Source: Setaria digitata (taxonomy: Eukaryota > Nematoda > Chromadorea > Rhabditida > Setariidae). From it: 64,000 nucleotides of DNA. The stretch is from assembly GCA_003640385.1 (NCBI GenBank), contig RCAB01000008.1, positions 519,876 through 583,875 on the forward strand. Direction: 5' to 3'. Each line of letters starts with the position of its first letter. Positions within the stretch are counted from its first letter, which is position 1. Position numbers and translations under genes: made by a program. Shown one piece after another: positions 24,266 through 37,470 of this stretch. The notes below the pieces were generated by a model. It was given only the letters and a program-made list of their open reading frames with translations. It did not search any database and was not told the DNA's origin.

Positions 24266-25357
24266 TCAAAACTTATCGAAAGATTTTTTAGCTCCAGATG
24301 CCTTCAACACTTTCAGTACATTATAACGGACGGTCTTCGATAATGGGCGACATTCACCGACTGTTACGATATCTCCTACTGCTACGTCCCTGAAGAAGCT
24401 ACTATCAGTATTAGACCTTGAAAATCTATTAAATAGTAGGTATACAAATATGGACAGGTGAACTATACAAAGCTATAATGCTATAACGACGAAGTTTTTA
24501 GACAAGGATTGAACTAGAATTTATTCTATGAAATCGGATTTTTATTTATTTATTTTTTAATATTATTATGCAAGTAGGGATTGAATGCTCGGTTTACATC
24601 GCACGCCGTACTAGTTGTAGAACAGGGAAAGAGGACGGTGAGGACGTATGCAAACTATGTGGGGATCTAAATTTTCACATGTGGCACAGAGAACAATGAA
24701 GTTATTACCTGAAAGCAGGTGAGCAATGGACGGACATATTACGATGGCGTTTCTCATAACGACGGTACTTTTTGATGAAATGTAAATAATCTCGTCGAAT
24801 TACTATTGTCCTTTGCATTTTCATTTTCACAACAACACCAGTCAGTATGCGTCCTCGAATCGAAACATTCCCAGTAAATGGACACTTCTTATCGATATAT
24901 GTCCCAGTTATGGCCTATAATCGAATTCAAATGAAAATTTACAAAGATTATGCTGTCTATGTGTTATGAACACTAGGCCTCTTAATCTAATACTCCCTCA
25001 ACAGAAAGATAATGGGATCTCTAAAGAAAAGTCCCTTATGGGACTTGAAAATAGGAGGTCAGATTTTGTTCAATAATCAGTTCATCCCAGCTAATGATTC
25101 TATTGTAATTCAAAGACTATGATTAATATTAACATTCTTTCCAAGGCACTAACAGACTAGACATAAAAAACACTGATTACGACTGAAATATTAAACAGCG
25201 TGACACTCACCTCACGTGGTGTTTTGAAACCCAACCCTACATTTCGAACGTAGCGTATATCCTTCTTCGCTTTTTTACCTATTCCCAAAGTTCGTAGTTT
25301 ATTATTCAGAAATACAGTGGGCTGTTTTTGAAATGCTCTTTCTGTTTGTTCTGCCAT
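24266..25357 (-). CDS. rps-11: 40S ribosomal protein S11 (uS17)
   Basis: Three exons (25211-25357, 24709-24914, 24266-24389) join in phase to 158 residues, exactly the usual eukaryotic length. The N-terminus [19 protein letters not shown], the block GLGFKTPRE, the core [20 protein letters not shown], the basic [15 protein letters not shown] segment ([15 protein letters not shown]) and the C-terminal half [17 protein letters not shown] identify uS17, an early 18S rRNA-binding protein of the small subunit body. The start is the first ATG of the conserved protein; an in-frame ATG upstream adds non-conserved residues and is rejected. The gene stands alone on its strand, 1.9 kb past the RalGEF start. 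Confidence 0.96.
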
Positions 25358-27992
25358 TTTTTCTGCGACGTCCCAATTATAAGAAGAATAAACGAATCCT
25401 GGAAACAACTTCGCATCTCTTAGTCCACAAAAAAAGAATAAATGAAACAATTACAGCAATGGAGGAATTGTTTTATGTGGAGTATCCAATCACAAATAAT
25501 GGAAAACAGCATAGCTGTAAATCTGCAACTATGTTTATTTTGTTATTCAATGCATTGTCAGTGCACCCAGTTATAAACTAAAACAGAGTGGTGAGCAAAT
25601 TCATCAAAGCACATCAGGCTGAACATACATGAGTGACCGTACATGAGAATTCACAGCACTTCTTAGTAACGCTGTCAAAGTTTTATTAGACATTTTAAGA
25701 GAAATACATCTCATCATCCAAACGGGATCAATCACTACAGCTAAGGACCATGATATCTTTCAGGTGGATTTCCTTAATAGGAAATGTCATCTCCTTTTAC
25801 GAAATTGCGCTGAATATAAATCTTTCACAACCAGTAAACTACAAGGTATATATTTGCACTTCCGTCAGATAAACATCAACTGGGATTTTCATTATATCAG
25901 CTGTATTCCCCAAGATTCTTTAATCAATTAGTGACCGATCAATAGAATAAATATCCGACTTCTTTAGAGGTTATAGAGAAACTGTACTGTCATCTGCGGG
26001 GAAACAAAAGAATAGTAAGGAACTTCCACAAGGAACCTAAAACCAAACAATCCAGGTCCACATACTACTAACAAAGCCCATGCGGCCTTGTACAACCCAC
26101 ACAGTGATTGGTTTCGTCGCAGCGAATGCAACATACACTTCCCATCACATCTCGGCTTGTGTAGGACAAAAGTAGAGTGATTGGTGGGAGGGACTGGGCT
26201 CTGGTGAGTCGTGTTGAAGGGACTAGAATTCTTGGTAACTATCTTCAAATTCTTTAAATGTATATTACTGAAATGAACCGCGTAAAACTACGTGTGTCCA
26301 CATATGTGTGTGTCGTCATAGAATAATCATCGCTCACTTTCGGGATCGGTCCATGAAAAGCACCAAAAAAGAAATACCTGAAATGAAGTGGAATGACCTT
26401 TGAGAAGATGAATTGAAACACTACATAGGATTATCCCTTCCGGATTTTAAAGCATAATATAATATAATTAGAAACAAACTAAGCAGTAACTAACCAACGC
26501 AAAGAAGCACAAAAATAAAGCACGTGACTGGGAAAAGAACAGCCAAGAACTGGGACGGAAATATGGATCTGACAATAAAATCCTGAGATGTGAAAGGCTG
26601 AAAATGTGAATCAGTAAGCCCTGGTCAGTATATCATACCTTTTGTTGTACAGATTTTCATAAACCATCACTGTGCCAAAAACACTGTACTGAGATAAATC
26701 TCCAATAAATCTTTTAAAGTAAAAAAGATATTCCATTACCATGTTACTGAAGAGAGAAGAGAGAGAATTTACTCAAGAAGAAATGATTTCTAATAGTAAG
26801 ACCAAGTAACAAGGGGGAAAGTCTTGAATAATTCAACACTTAGAATTACTAGTTACCTAACGCTCAACTCATACATCATTCATTGCTTACGATACTAACC
26901 ATAACATATATCCAGACGAGAAGATATGGAAAAATCAGAACGGAAAGTACCAGTAGAACATATCCTGCACAGAGATCCCTGGCAACCATGGGAATCTGAT
27001 CATTGCTGAATAATCATAATAATTCCAATCCTAAATTAAAAATATCTAACTTCCCTGCGTCAATACATAAAATCCTTCAATGATGAAATGATGAAAGACC
27101 AAAATCTTCCTTCTCTTGTAGCAAATACACTTTAATTGCAGAGAAACACCCAAATTAACTGAATATTGATCAAATTCCATTCAATATTCTTCTAATATTA
27201 AAAGTTACAATTTTTCAGACAAATTTTCCCCTAAAATTATTTAATCTCGAAAAGCAACATGCATATAACGAAATAGGCTTAGATGCTCCATGACTAGGAT
27301 CGTCTTCATCGAAATCGTTTCATTGGAAGTTTCTTTTTAGAAAATCAATACAAAATTCCGCACAATTTTTACAGAATCCGGAGCAATTCCATACCTATAT
27401 TCACTATTTCCCACTGAATTTTCACCATGAAAAATTCTCTTGAATTTATCAAATTCATTTCTAAAGATAAATGACGGCACATATAAATATGCCGTTTGTA
27501 ACGACTGCAGAATGAAGATCGGAAATTTTATGGTTAGAATTTCTGAATACACAATATTCCCAAAATACAGGTATGTATATTTCATTAATATACAGATATA
27601 TATGAGAAATTTTGCTCATTCCAACTTATTCATGATGCTGGAAAGGATTCGAGAATAGTAATTCGCATCACATCCTATGCACTCCAAATACTGCCCAAAT
27701 TCCGATGGCAAAATATCCTCATAAGGATGAAAATCTGATGAAGAGGTATTACAGTAAGCAAGCCTAAAATTGAATATGACTAGTTAGAAGCAGACTTCTG
27801 AAACTAATTTAATTACAAAAGCATAATTCCGATCAACTTCTAATTTTTGAAACCTCCGATTCCTGTTTTATGAAAACAAAGAAATTAATAGCATTTCTCA
27901 CACAGAAAACACTTTCTAGCAAAAGTAATTTGCTTTCACCATTTAATCTAAAAATGTCACACCAACAGAATGAAAGAAAATAAAGAACCAAT
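25358..27992. other. Intergenic, no supportable gene
   Basis: Contains several short open frames on both strands but none with a recognisable motif or a consistent splice pattern. The promoter of rps-11 must lie at the left edge and the 3' flank of the RPAP2 gene at the right edge. Confidence 0.45.
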
Positions 27993-30811
27993 TCATAGCC
28001 TAACACTCCTAAAAAATAAAAACTAAACTTACAAATAAAAAATGACTGCAACTGCAAAATTGCATATCTTTCTTTCGACAACAACATTTGTTGCTGACAG
28101 CTGAAATGTGGAAATAATCTCTAGCGCTTGCTGTCCACATCCACTTATACCCAACTTTCCTTCCAAAAGTCGCCAACTACAAATTAAAAATATAAAAGGT
28201 ATACAGGAGCTGACAAGCAATCTCTAATGTTCCTGCACGATTATGAAAACTTGACTAAATGGATTAGCTCCCCAAAAATGTTGCCTTTCAAAAGTCAGAA
28301 AATAAGATTCAACGAATTCAATAATAACTCATTTGAAAATATTGTCTGGAATTTTTATACAAGTGTTACAAAAGTATTGCCTTTTTTTTTTCTTTTTAAA
28401 GACAGTTAATAAACAAATGGGGAAATTGAAATAAACATCGAAAGTAAATGTGAAATTCATGCACGTTTCTACCTTGGCTTTAGTGATTCAACTAGCACCG
28501 AAACTCGCTGTTTAGCTTGATCAACACTGTCTACGGAAGGGAGAAATATATTGTCCATATTCTTCTCAGTCCAGCGATCACCAGCATAAAACTGGGAAAT
28601 GACGGATCTTGTTTCAACGACCATACTGTCTTCCTTATCCGGGAAATTCATACTTCGGTGATATTGTAAATAACGAATCGTTTCTGCACCGCACCATTCC
28701 CTACCAATTATCAAGAAAGTCCAATTTAACTAATTTTTCTTTGATTCTGAAGTAAGTAGGCAGGTGGTTGGGGAACTCGGAAGAGATCAGGATTGAACTT
28801 CTCCAATCAGTAATATTAATTTTTTTATTCAGCAACTTACGACAGTGTTTCCTCAAAAGTTTTATAGAAATTCGTCGAAAGTTTGTCACCACACTGTGAA
28901 CTAAGTGGTTTAGCTGCAATTATTTTAGGAGGCCGCTTGAATTTATTCTGACTGTATTTGTTCCGTATACGCATTAACTTTTCATTTTCAGAAAGTTTCT
29001 GATGGTGATTTTTGTCCTGAAAAGAAGAGCAACATAATGATAAGAAATATAATGAAACAAAGTAAAATAATGATGAATAATGAGAATCAAGCTTCTTTCT
29101 ACTTTGGAATAATATTCCTATATATCTCAAAGAAATTAACGAACTGCTTTCACATCCATTTTCGCAATGATATCAGTCGAATCCTTGTTAAATATACTAT
29201 CATTTGAATTCTCGTTAGTGGTATCCACCGAAAGCTTTGATATGAAATTCGATCGACAGAGAGTATATGGCTCTGCATCGATTTCACTTCTTTTTCCTTC
29301 ATCAATTTTGATTTCATCATCAGTATGATCTTTACCATCATCATCATCATCATCCTCAGATTCCGCGGTGTCACCAATCTGAACAAAAGATAGATGGGAC
29401 ACACACACGCCAATGATAAATGCAAACACTTATCAAGCATGAAAATAGCATTGTCTGGACAATCGACAATCGCTAAATGTGTAACCATTTTTGATACAGC
29501 CGGAATGTTTAACTGCAAGCATCTCAATCCACAAAAGTGAAAAGTACAAGGGAATTCAGTGGCATTTATGATTAAGATAATAATAATGTAAACCACAGTT
29601 ACAACTACTTGTAACCATTCTCATATCATGATGAAAATATTCGGCCCTACTTTTAAAGTTCCAAGTGATGTTATCAAATGTTGATCTTCAATGAATTCAA
29701 CATCGGAAAAGTTTCGCTGCTGTTGCTCGATAATTCCAGCGTTCAGATCAAATGCTTTTACTGCAAGGAAGTTTATAAAAGCACCACGCTAAGAAAGTTC
29801 GAAAATTATGTCTTTTGAGAAATCTTGAATAGACTGCTAGAAAAACTGTTGTCCTACGCTATGCGCATAAAAACAAAGTTACTCCGTTCATCGCCTCTTA
29901 TCCACAACGGTTCCACTTCTAACTGTGCTTTTATTGCAGCAGAACGTAAGAAACAACTTTGGGAACAAAATTTGTCAATTTCAGCGGATCGTTCAAACAC
30001 CTATAAGAAAACCAAAAAGTTCATTGAGATTTGAAAGTAGTTCTTCAGTACTTTTCCTATCTCTTTTGTGTTATCGATGCAGCTTTGACGACTCACATTT
30101 AATTTTTCTACCAAAACGAAGAATAGTGGACTCCTATGTTGGATTAAAATTTTTCGCAGAGTCGCTCATAGGTAATTTTCCGCCCACTTTCCCATATAAT
30201 TTTATGTTAAGGATGTGATAAGATAAAAATAAAAGTATAGTACAGAAGTTCCCTTCCTAATTCAAGGAAATTTTTGGCAAAAATGCGAGTCGGGGGCAGA
30301 GTTCCTGACAAAATATCTTACATCCAACTTACTCAAGTTTGAAATAACTGAAAAGAAAGAAACAGCTACACAACAAAATCCGATCAATGACAAGTGAAGG
30401 CGTACATAACGATTAAACCCTAAACGATATTCCAGCTGTTCAAAAGTTTAATTTATGCACAAAAAAACTACCACCTTTTTACTCCTTAAATCAATCCGAT
30501 ATTTTTGTGATTTCTTCATTTCAACTTGGTTATTGCAAAGTGGGAAACCACAGATTCGTCCAAGGTATCGCTCCTCGACAACTTCCATCCAGCTGCTTTG
30601 ATCGAGGTTGTTCAGCTAAAAAAAGAACTTCACTCTGGCAAGAACTTTGTCACTTAGACTAGACTAAACTAAATACCATTCTTAGCAGCATTTCCTCCTC
30701 GATGCATTCTGATAAAGCAACAATGGCACTATAAACAGCCTTACGCAACCGCTGCTCCTTGGTCAAAGGCTTCGCCTCCTCGCTGACAACCTCCTCCTGC
30801 TTTTGTTTCAT
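27993..30811 (-). CDS. rpap2: RPAP2/Rtr1-type RNA polymerase II CTD phosphatase
   Basis: Removes Ser5 phosphate from the RNA polymerase II CTD and is linked to polymerase import in other eukaryotes. Exons: 30677-30811 (MKQKQEEVV..., helix LRKAVYSAIVALSE), 30475-30615, 29883-30000, 29651-29760, one starting at 29512, 29145-29378, 28841-29016, 28473-28700, 28033-28176 and 27993-28008. The RTR1 zinc motif is split over two exons: VVEERYLGRICGFPLC, then KFCSQSCFLRS. The middle is an acidic linker (DDDDDDGKDHTDDE). The C-terminal part has SEWCGAETIRY and PSWRLLEGKLG and ends in a hydrophobic tail, as in vertebrate RPAP2. All joins keep phase except out of the 29512 exon: a donor after SKM (29486) would fit, the stronger-looking AA/GTGTTT at 29430 would not. 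It is head-to-head with NOP16. Confidence 0.87.
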
Positions 30812-31158
30812 TGAACCAAATAACTTTCAATCCTGATCAGGCTCTAGATTGCAACTATGTTTTCATAGTGACCCACGGGGAAGTACCGTAGACCGTCAGA
30901 ACGCATTTCAAGCCTCCTGTCTAGTTGTGGTACCGTTGCAGAAGGGTGGATTGGTTCCTTATTTGAGTTGGTGTTGTGAGAATCTGTGCAAATGTTTCAT
31001 TTTCAAGTAAGCACTCTAAAACTACCGAGCTGTATGTGCGATTTTTCAAGATTTCGGTTAAGAATAAAGGAAAACTGTCGGTTGGCAGCCAAAGGTCGTT
31101 TTGTTGCGACTAATTAACTAATTATAGGCCTCTTGTACTTGTGCTGAAGAGAGACACG
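30812..31158. promoter_or_regulatory. Divergent promoter region between RPAP2 and NOP16
   Basis: Only 347 bases separate the two start codons, which face away from each other, so both genes must draw their core promoters from this stretch or from inside each other. The region is less AT-rich than most intergenic sequence here. I see no clear TATA box. Confidence 0.6.
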
Positions 31159-32746
31159 ATGAGATCGGTGAAACATGGAAGAAAGAGATCCCGTCGATCC
31201 GTTAATTATAACAAGAATTTGGCTGTTGCGAAAAAGAAGGCATTAAAAAGACGAAAATCCTTAAATGGGATGACATGGTGAGGTTACTTAAAATGATTTT
31301 ATCGAAATTAAATTACTTCTACCCCTCCGGCTTTTATTCTCATTTGCTATAAGAACGAGAAAACAGTGCAATGCATAACGAAATAGGATATTTATCATTT
31401 CCTTTTGGACCCAGTTTGGGAGAATTACATTCCACCTTCGAAATAAACCTCTCTCCCTTGCTGATTATCCCCAATGTAGCTTTTGGCAACACTTCTTTTG
31501 TTGGTATCGCAAACACTCTCGGTGCAATTTGTACATTATGTATAAAGCAATGTTTTCAAGTTTTCTGATTTCTTTAAGTTATAAGAAAGCCTGTTGATTT
31601 TGGATTTCTTATTTACACCTCAGCTGACAATCAAAATGTATAAAGCTTTGGAAATAATTTGCTTCTGTGCATTTTTAAACAATTACAGTAAACAAATGTG
31701 TGCAGCTTGGGATAAAAACGCTACAGTCAGGCAAAATATGAAATCAATGGGACTTGCTTATGACTCGAACAAATTGTTCCCTTTACGTCGAGCTATTGTA
31801 ACTTTTTTTTTTGATCAGAAAAAGCTTGTAAAAGCTTAAGTGCGTTTTTCCATTTTTCAAATTCATGCCTACCAATGGGCGATTTGGTACAAAAATGTCG
31901 TATTTTGCCGTATGCAGTTGCTTGATCGTACTTAAATTTTTTTCTTACGCTATTTACCATTTTTGTCATTTTACAGAGCAAAAATTGTGAGGAGATGGAA
32001 GTCGGGAAAGTGAAACTTCGTGGCACTATAGAATCCCAGTGTACAAAGAGTCGAGAAATTGTAATTTCTTAAGTATAAGACTTTTCCATTCCTTATGTAA
32101 CATTAGTCAGGTTAAAAAGAAAAGTTCAGAATGGATATCACAATTTCTCAGGAATTGTAGGAGTTATAAGTAAGACTTTGGTTGACCGCTGAAATTTATG
32201 CATTATCCAGCTTTAGAAGTTTCATGAGTTGTCTAAATTTTGACCACTTGCAGAAAAAAAATATTAATAAGACGAAAGTTACACAAGTGATTGCTGCTTT
32301 GGAAAAAGAGGTTAAGGAAGAAGAAGAAAAGCAGAAAAAGGGACGTCGTTATCGTTTGCTTGCTCGAGATATTGAATTTTGTCTTTACATGATCGAAAGG
32401 CATGGTAATGACTACGAGGTAAGCGACTACCTTCGTCATGATCTGCAGCTCCTTCTTCACTATGCTAGTTTGGGCTCTCAGTGTTCTTCCTGGATGTTAC
32501 GAATGGTAGATTCATTAACTTCCCATGCTTCTTAATTTTGATAGTATTTACTTGAAACTGATGTTTGTTTTGGATCTAGAATTTTGTTTTTTTTAAACCG
32601 TCAATTTTGTAATACTTCAGGAAATGAGCCGTGATGCAAAGAATATCTATCAGGATACATCGAAACAGATTCAGCGAAAAATTCGTATATTTAAACAGAG
32701 TCCAGAATATTCAAAATATTTAGAACTTGTATCGGAAATCGCGTAG
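31159..32746 (+). CDS. nop16: Nucleolar protein 16 (NOP16)
   Basis: A nucleolar factor of 60S ribosome assembly. Five exons (31159-31277, 31689-31797, 31977-32060, 32254-32418, 32621-32746) join in phase to 200 residues; human NOP16 has 178. The lysine/arginine-rich N-terminus HGRKRSRRSVNYNKNLA serves as nucleolar signal and RNA contact. AWDKNATVRQNMKSMGLA matches the family signature (AWD..KSVRQN...MGL). An acidic/basic insert rich in lysine and glutamate precedes ARDIEFCLYMIERHGNDYE and SRDAKNIYQDTSKQIQRKI, the C-terminal hallmark (RDEKNYYQDTPKQI in human). AATAAA follows 22 bases after the stop. Confidence 0.93.
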
Positions 32747-32767
32747 CTTATATATTGAATAGAAATC

Positions 32768-32773
32768 AATAAA
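32768..32773 (+). terminator. Poly(A) signal of NOP16
   Basis: AATAAA begins 22 bases after the NOP16 stop codon, the spacing expected for a compact nematode 3' UTR. Confidence 0.6.
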
Positions 32774-33492
32774 ACAACACTGAATCTTTTTAATCGGAAA
32801 TGTATAAAAAATGTGATCAGAGATTTCTGTGGAAATTTGAGAATAGGAAAATATCGGAGAATTCTGGAATAGTAGTTTGCTAATCTGCTGTTAATTTGTT
32901 TGCGTCATAGAAATGTTGAACATCCATGTTAAAATGAGTTTTGATTCTATCGTTTTCAGTTTTTTGAAATTGCAATAATTTCAAAACGGTTGTTTGACTA
33001 TTCTTTTTTTTTTTCGTCTCTCATTTATAAAGAATTTATTTGCTTGAACTCTTCTAGACACTAAACACGTTGTTTGCTTATTACCAAATTTGAGTAGTTT
33101 TAAATTCTTTGCAATAATCATTCAGTACAGAAGAGTAGTACAGAAGACGTGCTTTGGAGCGAATTGTGACTATTCTGGGATGGATAGCATAAAAACAGAA
33201 AAGGTTCGACAAAGTATAGCAAAGATATGCGTAACAGTTAATTATTTGATATATTCTTTGACATTTCTGTATTGAGACTGTTTACTGCATCAGCTTTATT
33301 TATGTGTGGCTAGTGTGGCGTCCAGAAGTTATGGACAACATTAATACATAATAAGCAATATTTCGTCTTGTTAAATGACTGAACTGCTTTTCTGCAAGGC
33401 TTCAGTTCTTTTACTTACCGTGATTAAAGTGTTGCATTTATTTCATTTAAAATTGAAGTGAATTTGAAAGATTAGGAGGTTAAAGTAGAAAG
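32774..33492. other. Intergenic, no gene seen
   Basis: AT-rich sequence between the convergent 3' ends of NOP16 and the membrane-protein gene. A 61-codon open frame at 33090-33275 (+) has no coding character beyond its length. Confidence 0.5.
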
Positions 33493-34925
33493 TTATGCGT
33501 GCGTAGTAGCTGTGGTTTTGCTGCTTGTTGGCCAACCGGTTTGTTTTGATTGGTGGTAATTGTTGCCAGAGATATAGATGTCGTGAAGCTTACTGAGATT
33601 CAAATCCAATGGATCCAAATAATCACACTTTGACTGGTCTGATGGGGGGTCTCGGTCCACAAAGTGTCCATTTCGTTGTTCCGAAGGACCTGAAAATTTG
33701 TAAAAGATGTCTGCAAGGACTTTTAATACTTGAAATTTTCAGTTTCAGGAATGTTTTAATTGTTTCTCTATTTTTTTTTCTTTAGATGAAATGTGAATTC
33801 TAAAAACATAACATCCACTTGATTTCTAATCGCTTTTGTGAATGTAGCAATTCTAAACTCTACCGTACTGACATAATTTCATTTCTTGTGGTTTCTTAAT
33901 TAGGAAAGAACATTCTCGAAATGATACATACTCACCAGATATCCAGTTAGATTTTTTGTTTGATGGCCGTCTCGACTCTGGTCCCCTGATACCGTTTTTC
34001 TGTAATGGATATTGAGGCAATGTGATTATTGAGGCACTTGAAATCCGAGCGTATACTCTGCTGCTCTCTTCTGAAATAGAAGTGAGAGGTCAAACTGATT
34101 GAATTCGATTGTATGAATTGCTTGTCGCCACTGTGTAAGATTTTGTTCCATACATATTACACTGTACGCAATCATACGGCGGCAATTATGGCTACGCAAT
34201 TAGCAGTCACTGATTAAATGTTTTCATGGGGATTCAGAAAATATGAAGAGAAAAATTCAGAATTTTCGAAATTTGGAGTAGGAGTTTGAAGTACCAAAAT
34301 TAGTTTGAAATGCGGTAGTTCAGATCTAAATAAATTGTCATACTGAGAGTTGTACTAGTAAAGCTGAGTAGAGTCCCGTTTCATAACTTTTTATATCATA
34401 GCATTTCGTGCTGTGCAGCTAATCTCTTATCCTGAAACTGATGTAATTAGGAGGGAATTTTTGCTTCTTAATAATCAGTCATTCGGTCTAACAACAAATG
34501 TTCCCTATTACAAATTGACACTTCTGAACTGTTAAGTTATATTTACTTCATTTTTAGGAGAACTGACCGAATGCATTAATGGGTTTAGCGACTTCTGGCC
34601 GAACAATAATGGAACGTGTGGAAGTGCGTAATCGATTCCTCGGTAGTTTTAGGATTAGAATACAGCATAAGATCAGGAGAGATAAAACGAGAGTTGCAGC
34701 AATAGATGCAGAAATGATCCACACATAAATCTTCATTTCATTTAATTCTCTCGAGGAACAGGGTAGTGTAATTCAAATTTTCATTGTGGATCTTTTCAAT
34801 TTCTCACTCTTTACTTCTTTGTGAGGTAACGAACGAAGTTACATAAAGTAAACGAATACGAATATTATTATTCAGCTTACAAATCAGTGAAGTTAAGTGG
34901 CGCACAATTAGGCGGAAAAAGCTCC
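33493..34925 (-). CDS. Unrecognised single-pass membrane protein
   Basis: Four exons join in phase: 34881-34925, 34568-34749, 33936-34070, 33493-33689. The first gives ELFPPNCAPLNFTDL with a possible glycosylation site (NFT). The second holds a strong membrane helix (ISASIAATLVLSLLILCCIL) followed by positive residues (RNRLRTSTRS), so the N-terminus should lie outside and the roughly 125-residue tail inside. The tail is rich in serine, proline and asparagine (QYPLQKNGIRGPESRRPSN, DPLDLNLSKLHDIY) and ends TTATTHA. The acceptor before the membrane exon (CTCGAG) is weak, so a shorter form starting at the ATG at 34736 is possible; equally, more ectodomain exons may lie upstream. I recognise no family. 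Confidence 0.55.
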
Positions 34926-36655
34926 CTGAAAAAAAGAATGTTAAGCAAGAGAAGGATAATTATGCCTACTTCCTGAATCTCTTTTCAGCAACACTGTTGA
35001 AGGTAGAGAAGAGCTACTCTGGACATCACTGGTCAGTGTTCATCGGAATATGTGGAGAACGTAGACAAAAGATTGAAAATAGACTTCTGATTCAGACTCT
35101 CTCCAGATAACCTGAATTGAGAGAGTCTTATTCTTGTTTTTGAAAAATCCAGCTACTGTCATTTAATAAATGAAGACAAATTAATCGCGAATTTAATCAT
35201 TGTTGAAGTTTTCAGTAAATCTGCAACATTGAATTTCATTGTATTCCAGGTAAAATATTATTAAAAAAAAATTTGTGATATCAGTATTCAAATCAAAATC
35301 GTGCGTCTTGCACGCGTGAATAGCATTAAGAGAATTCCTCTACCAAATATGTGTTTGAACTTCCATAACAAATTTGTTTCTAATTACTGATGTATGGATG
35401 AAAATATATCATAGCCAAAATAAAAAAAATACACCACAAGAGTTAAAAATGGATGAAAAGTCCGTGTAATTAGAAGTTGAATCCCAGAAATCTCATAATA
35501 TTCATTTCAAATCTATTTTCAGTTTTATTTTCCGGCAATATTAAATCTGTTGGATGGAAATGAAAACATTCGTTGCTATAAAAATTTTTCACTTTCATTT
35601 TCTTGTTGTTACTTGGCCAAAAAACTTCTTTTGATAAATGTAAGATCTAACTTTCGCCAAACACTAATTATACGAGTATTAATCGCAACGTGTAGCTCAG
35701 CATAGTTGAAAAGTAATGTACACCTTTTATGTACATGTTAGCGTTAAAAAATGCAATTGATGGTAGAATGGTGAAGGTATTTATTATCCTAATAAAGATC
35801 AAATTTCGAAATTTCAAATATTTCATTTCAAGCATTCAACAGAAGTTTGGCTTTAAAGCTCAGAGAATAAGAGAATGAAAAAGAAGAAAGAAAATAAAAC
35901 TTTAATCAGCCTTTTCGATCAAAATCAAGATCCTTAATCCTCTTCACATAACTGCTTCACTTAAAAATGACACCTTCCCTGGACTAGACTCTACTCTTCT
36001 CAACTTCTAAACTACCAAGTGCAATTTCACCGATCTAACTATAAGACATTATGCATGCAGATGCAATACAGATGCTCATGAACAGCAATTATGCTTGCAC
36101 AGATGTATGTGTACACATATACTTAACAAAGCACGGGACATCAATTCCTACATAAATGATGGTGATATATTGATAAAACTGATAATGGATGCAACATATG
36201 AATGCATTTTTGAGATTATTTTCGAAGTTTCGTATAAACTTAAGAAACAAAACTTTTGAATCAGTGTGCACAACAAAATTCGCATCTAACTAAAATTTCA
36301 CTTATTTAAACTGCACTCTCTGAAGTGGATGGAACCAAAAAACAAAAACTTTCATTGAACAGTTTGCAGGATGCTACTTTTTTGTTTCTCTTCTTCGAAC
36401 TGCTAAGGAGGACGTCGCAGAACACCAAGGGTGACAGAATGACAGTGAAGGTAAAGAAGGAAAGGGAAGGAATCAGAATGCATGGGAGTGAATTTTAAAG
36501 GATATTTAAAAGGGATGATCGAAATGGAACTGGAAAGCGACTGCAATGGAGCGGCGGAAAGGGAACATACAACAATGCCCAAAAATGCAAATTGTTCACA
36601 TGCTCCGATCACATATGCAGTGGCTGCAATGCTTTGAGCATCTTTTCCATTCCTC

Positions 36656-36767
36656 TTAAAAGATTCCAGCAGTGCTGGATGAGCCAAGACACTTTTCCGC
36701 CATTTCTGGGGCTAAGGCTTTCACTTTATCAACAAATGATGCAGCTTGTTCATCATCGTCAGGGGAG
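36656..36767 (-). CDS. Possible terminal exon, acidic helical protein
   Basis: Behind the acceptor-like CTAGGCAG, the reading SPDDDEQAASFVDKVKALAP continues to EMAEKCLGSSSTAGIF and a TAA at 36656. The amphipathic charge pattern looks coding. An overlapping frame (KSVLAHPALLESFKRNGKDA) is also open and equally protein-like, so the reading frame is not certain. No family recognised and no proven upstream exon. Confidence 0.28.
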
Positions 36768-37317
36768 CTGCCTAGTTTTAGAGAGAGTAAATAAGAAATT
36801 TTAATAAATCTCAAGATTCATTTCCAGTATGTTCAGTTTGGGACTAATTAAGGAGTTAGTGCAAGATGCTCGAGCTTCATACAACTGAGCAAACGGTATT
36901 TTCACTAAAAAGTTTAAAAATTCCTTAGATTTTACAGGTTTTATAAAAAAGGAACAATTAAAATATTCCATCTTTCACTAGAAGTACAAAAAAAGAATGC
37001 AGAACAAAATTAAATTTTTGCAAAGTTGAATTTTAAAATTCTAGCATGTGTGTCAAGAGTGTGGAGGAATATATTATTGAAGCGAATGCAAAGCACGTTT
37101 CACAGCAAAACTGATAAATCTTTCTGATACAAAATTTGGTTATTTTTTTGAAATAAACATCGGCAGGTGTAAAAGCCCTTATAGATCAGCAAAACAATTA
37201 GTGCAAGAAATTAATGGCACTGGTGACTGATAACTGAAATTTTTGGTAGAAATCGAGAAAAATGTGTGGTCAGCAAGCAGCAAAAATCATTCAAACCAAA
37301 TCAACAGCACTAAAATG

Positions 37318-37470
37318 AATAATCAGCCAGGTGATGATAGTCTCCATCTGAAACCTCAATATGTGTCTCTGTTGTTGCTTCCTCGTCCTCGTCCCTCCTC
37401 CCTCTGTCCTCCGTTTCAGTGCCCTGACCCCATCCTTGTCCCATGTCACATGTCCCCTGTACTCTGTACT
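37318..37470 (-). CDS. Possible acidic exon in a GC-richer patch
   Basis: One minus-strand frame reads DMGQGWGQGTETEDRGRRDE, then DEEATTETHIEVSDGDYHHL and a stop near 37318. It sits in the pyrimidine-rich patch (plus strand) and could simply be low complexity. An AG/GTTTCA donor after THIE would be possible, but its phase does not fit the exon candidate at 36767. Confidence 0.18.

Noticed and set aside
25964..26248. 94-codon minus-strand frame between rps-11 and RPAP2
   Set aside because: No motif, no matching neighbours, and no splice signals that extend it.
29150..29596. 148-codon minus-strand frame with a methionine run
   Set aside because: It is the shifted frame of the acidic RPAP2 linker exon (29145-29378); the acidic frame fits phase on its downstream side.
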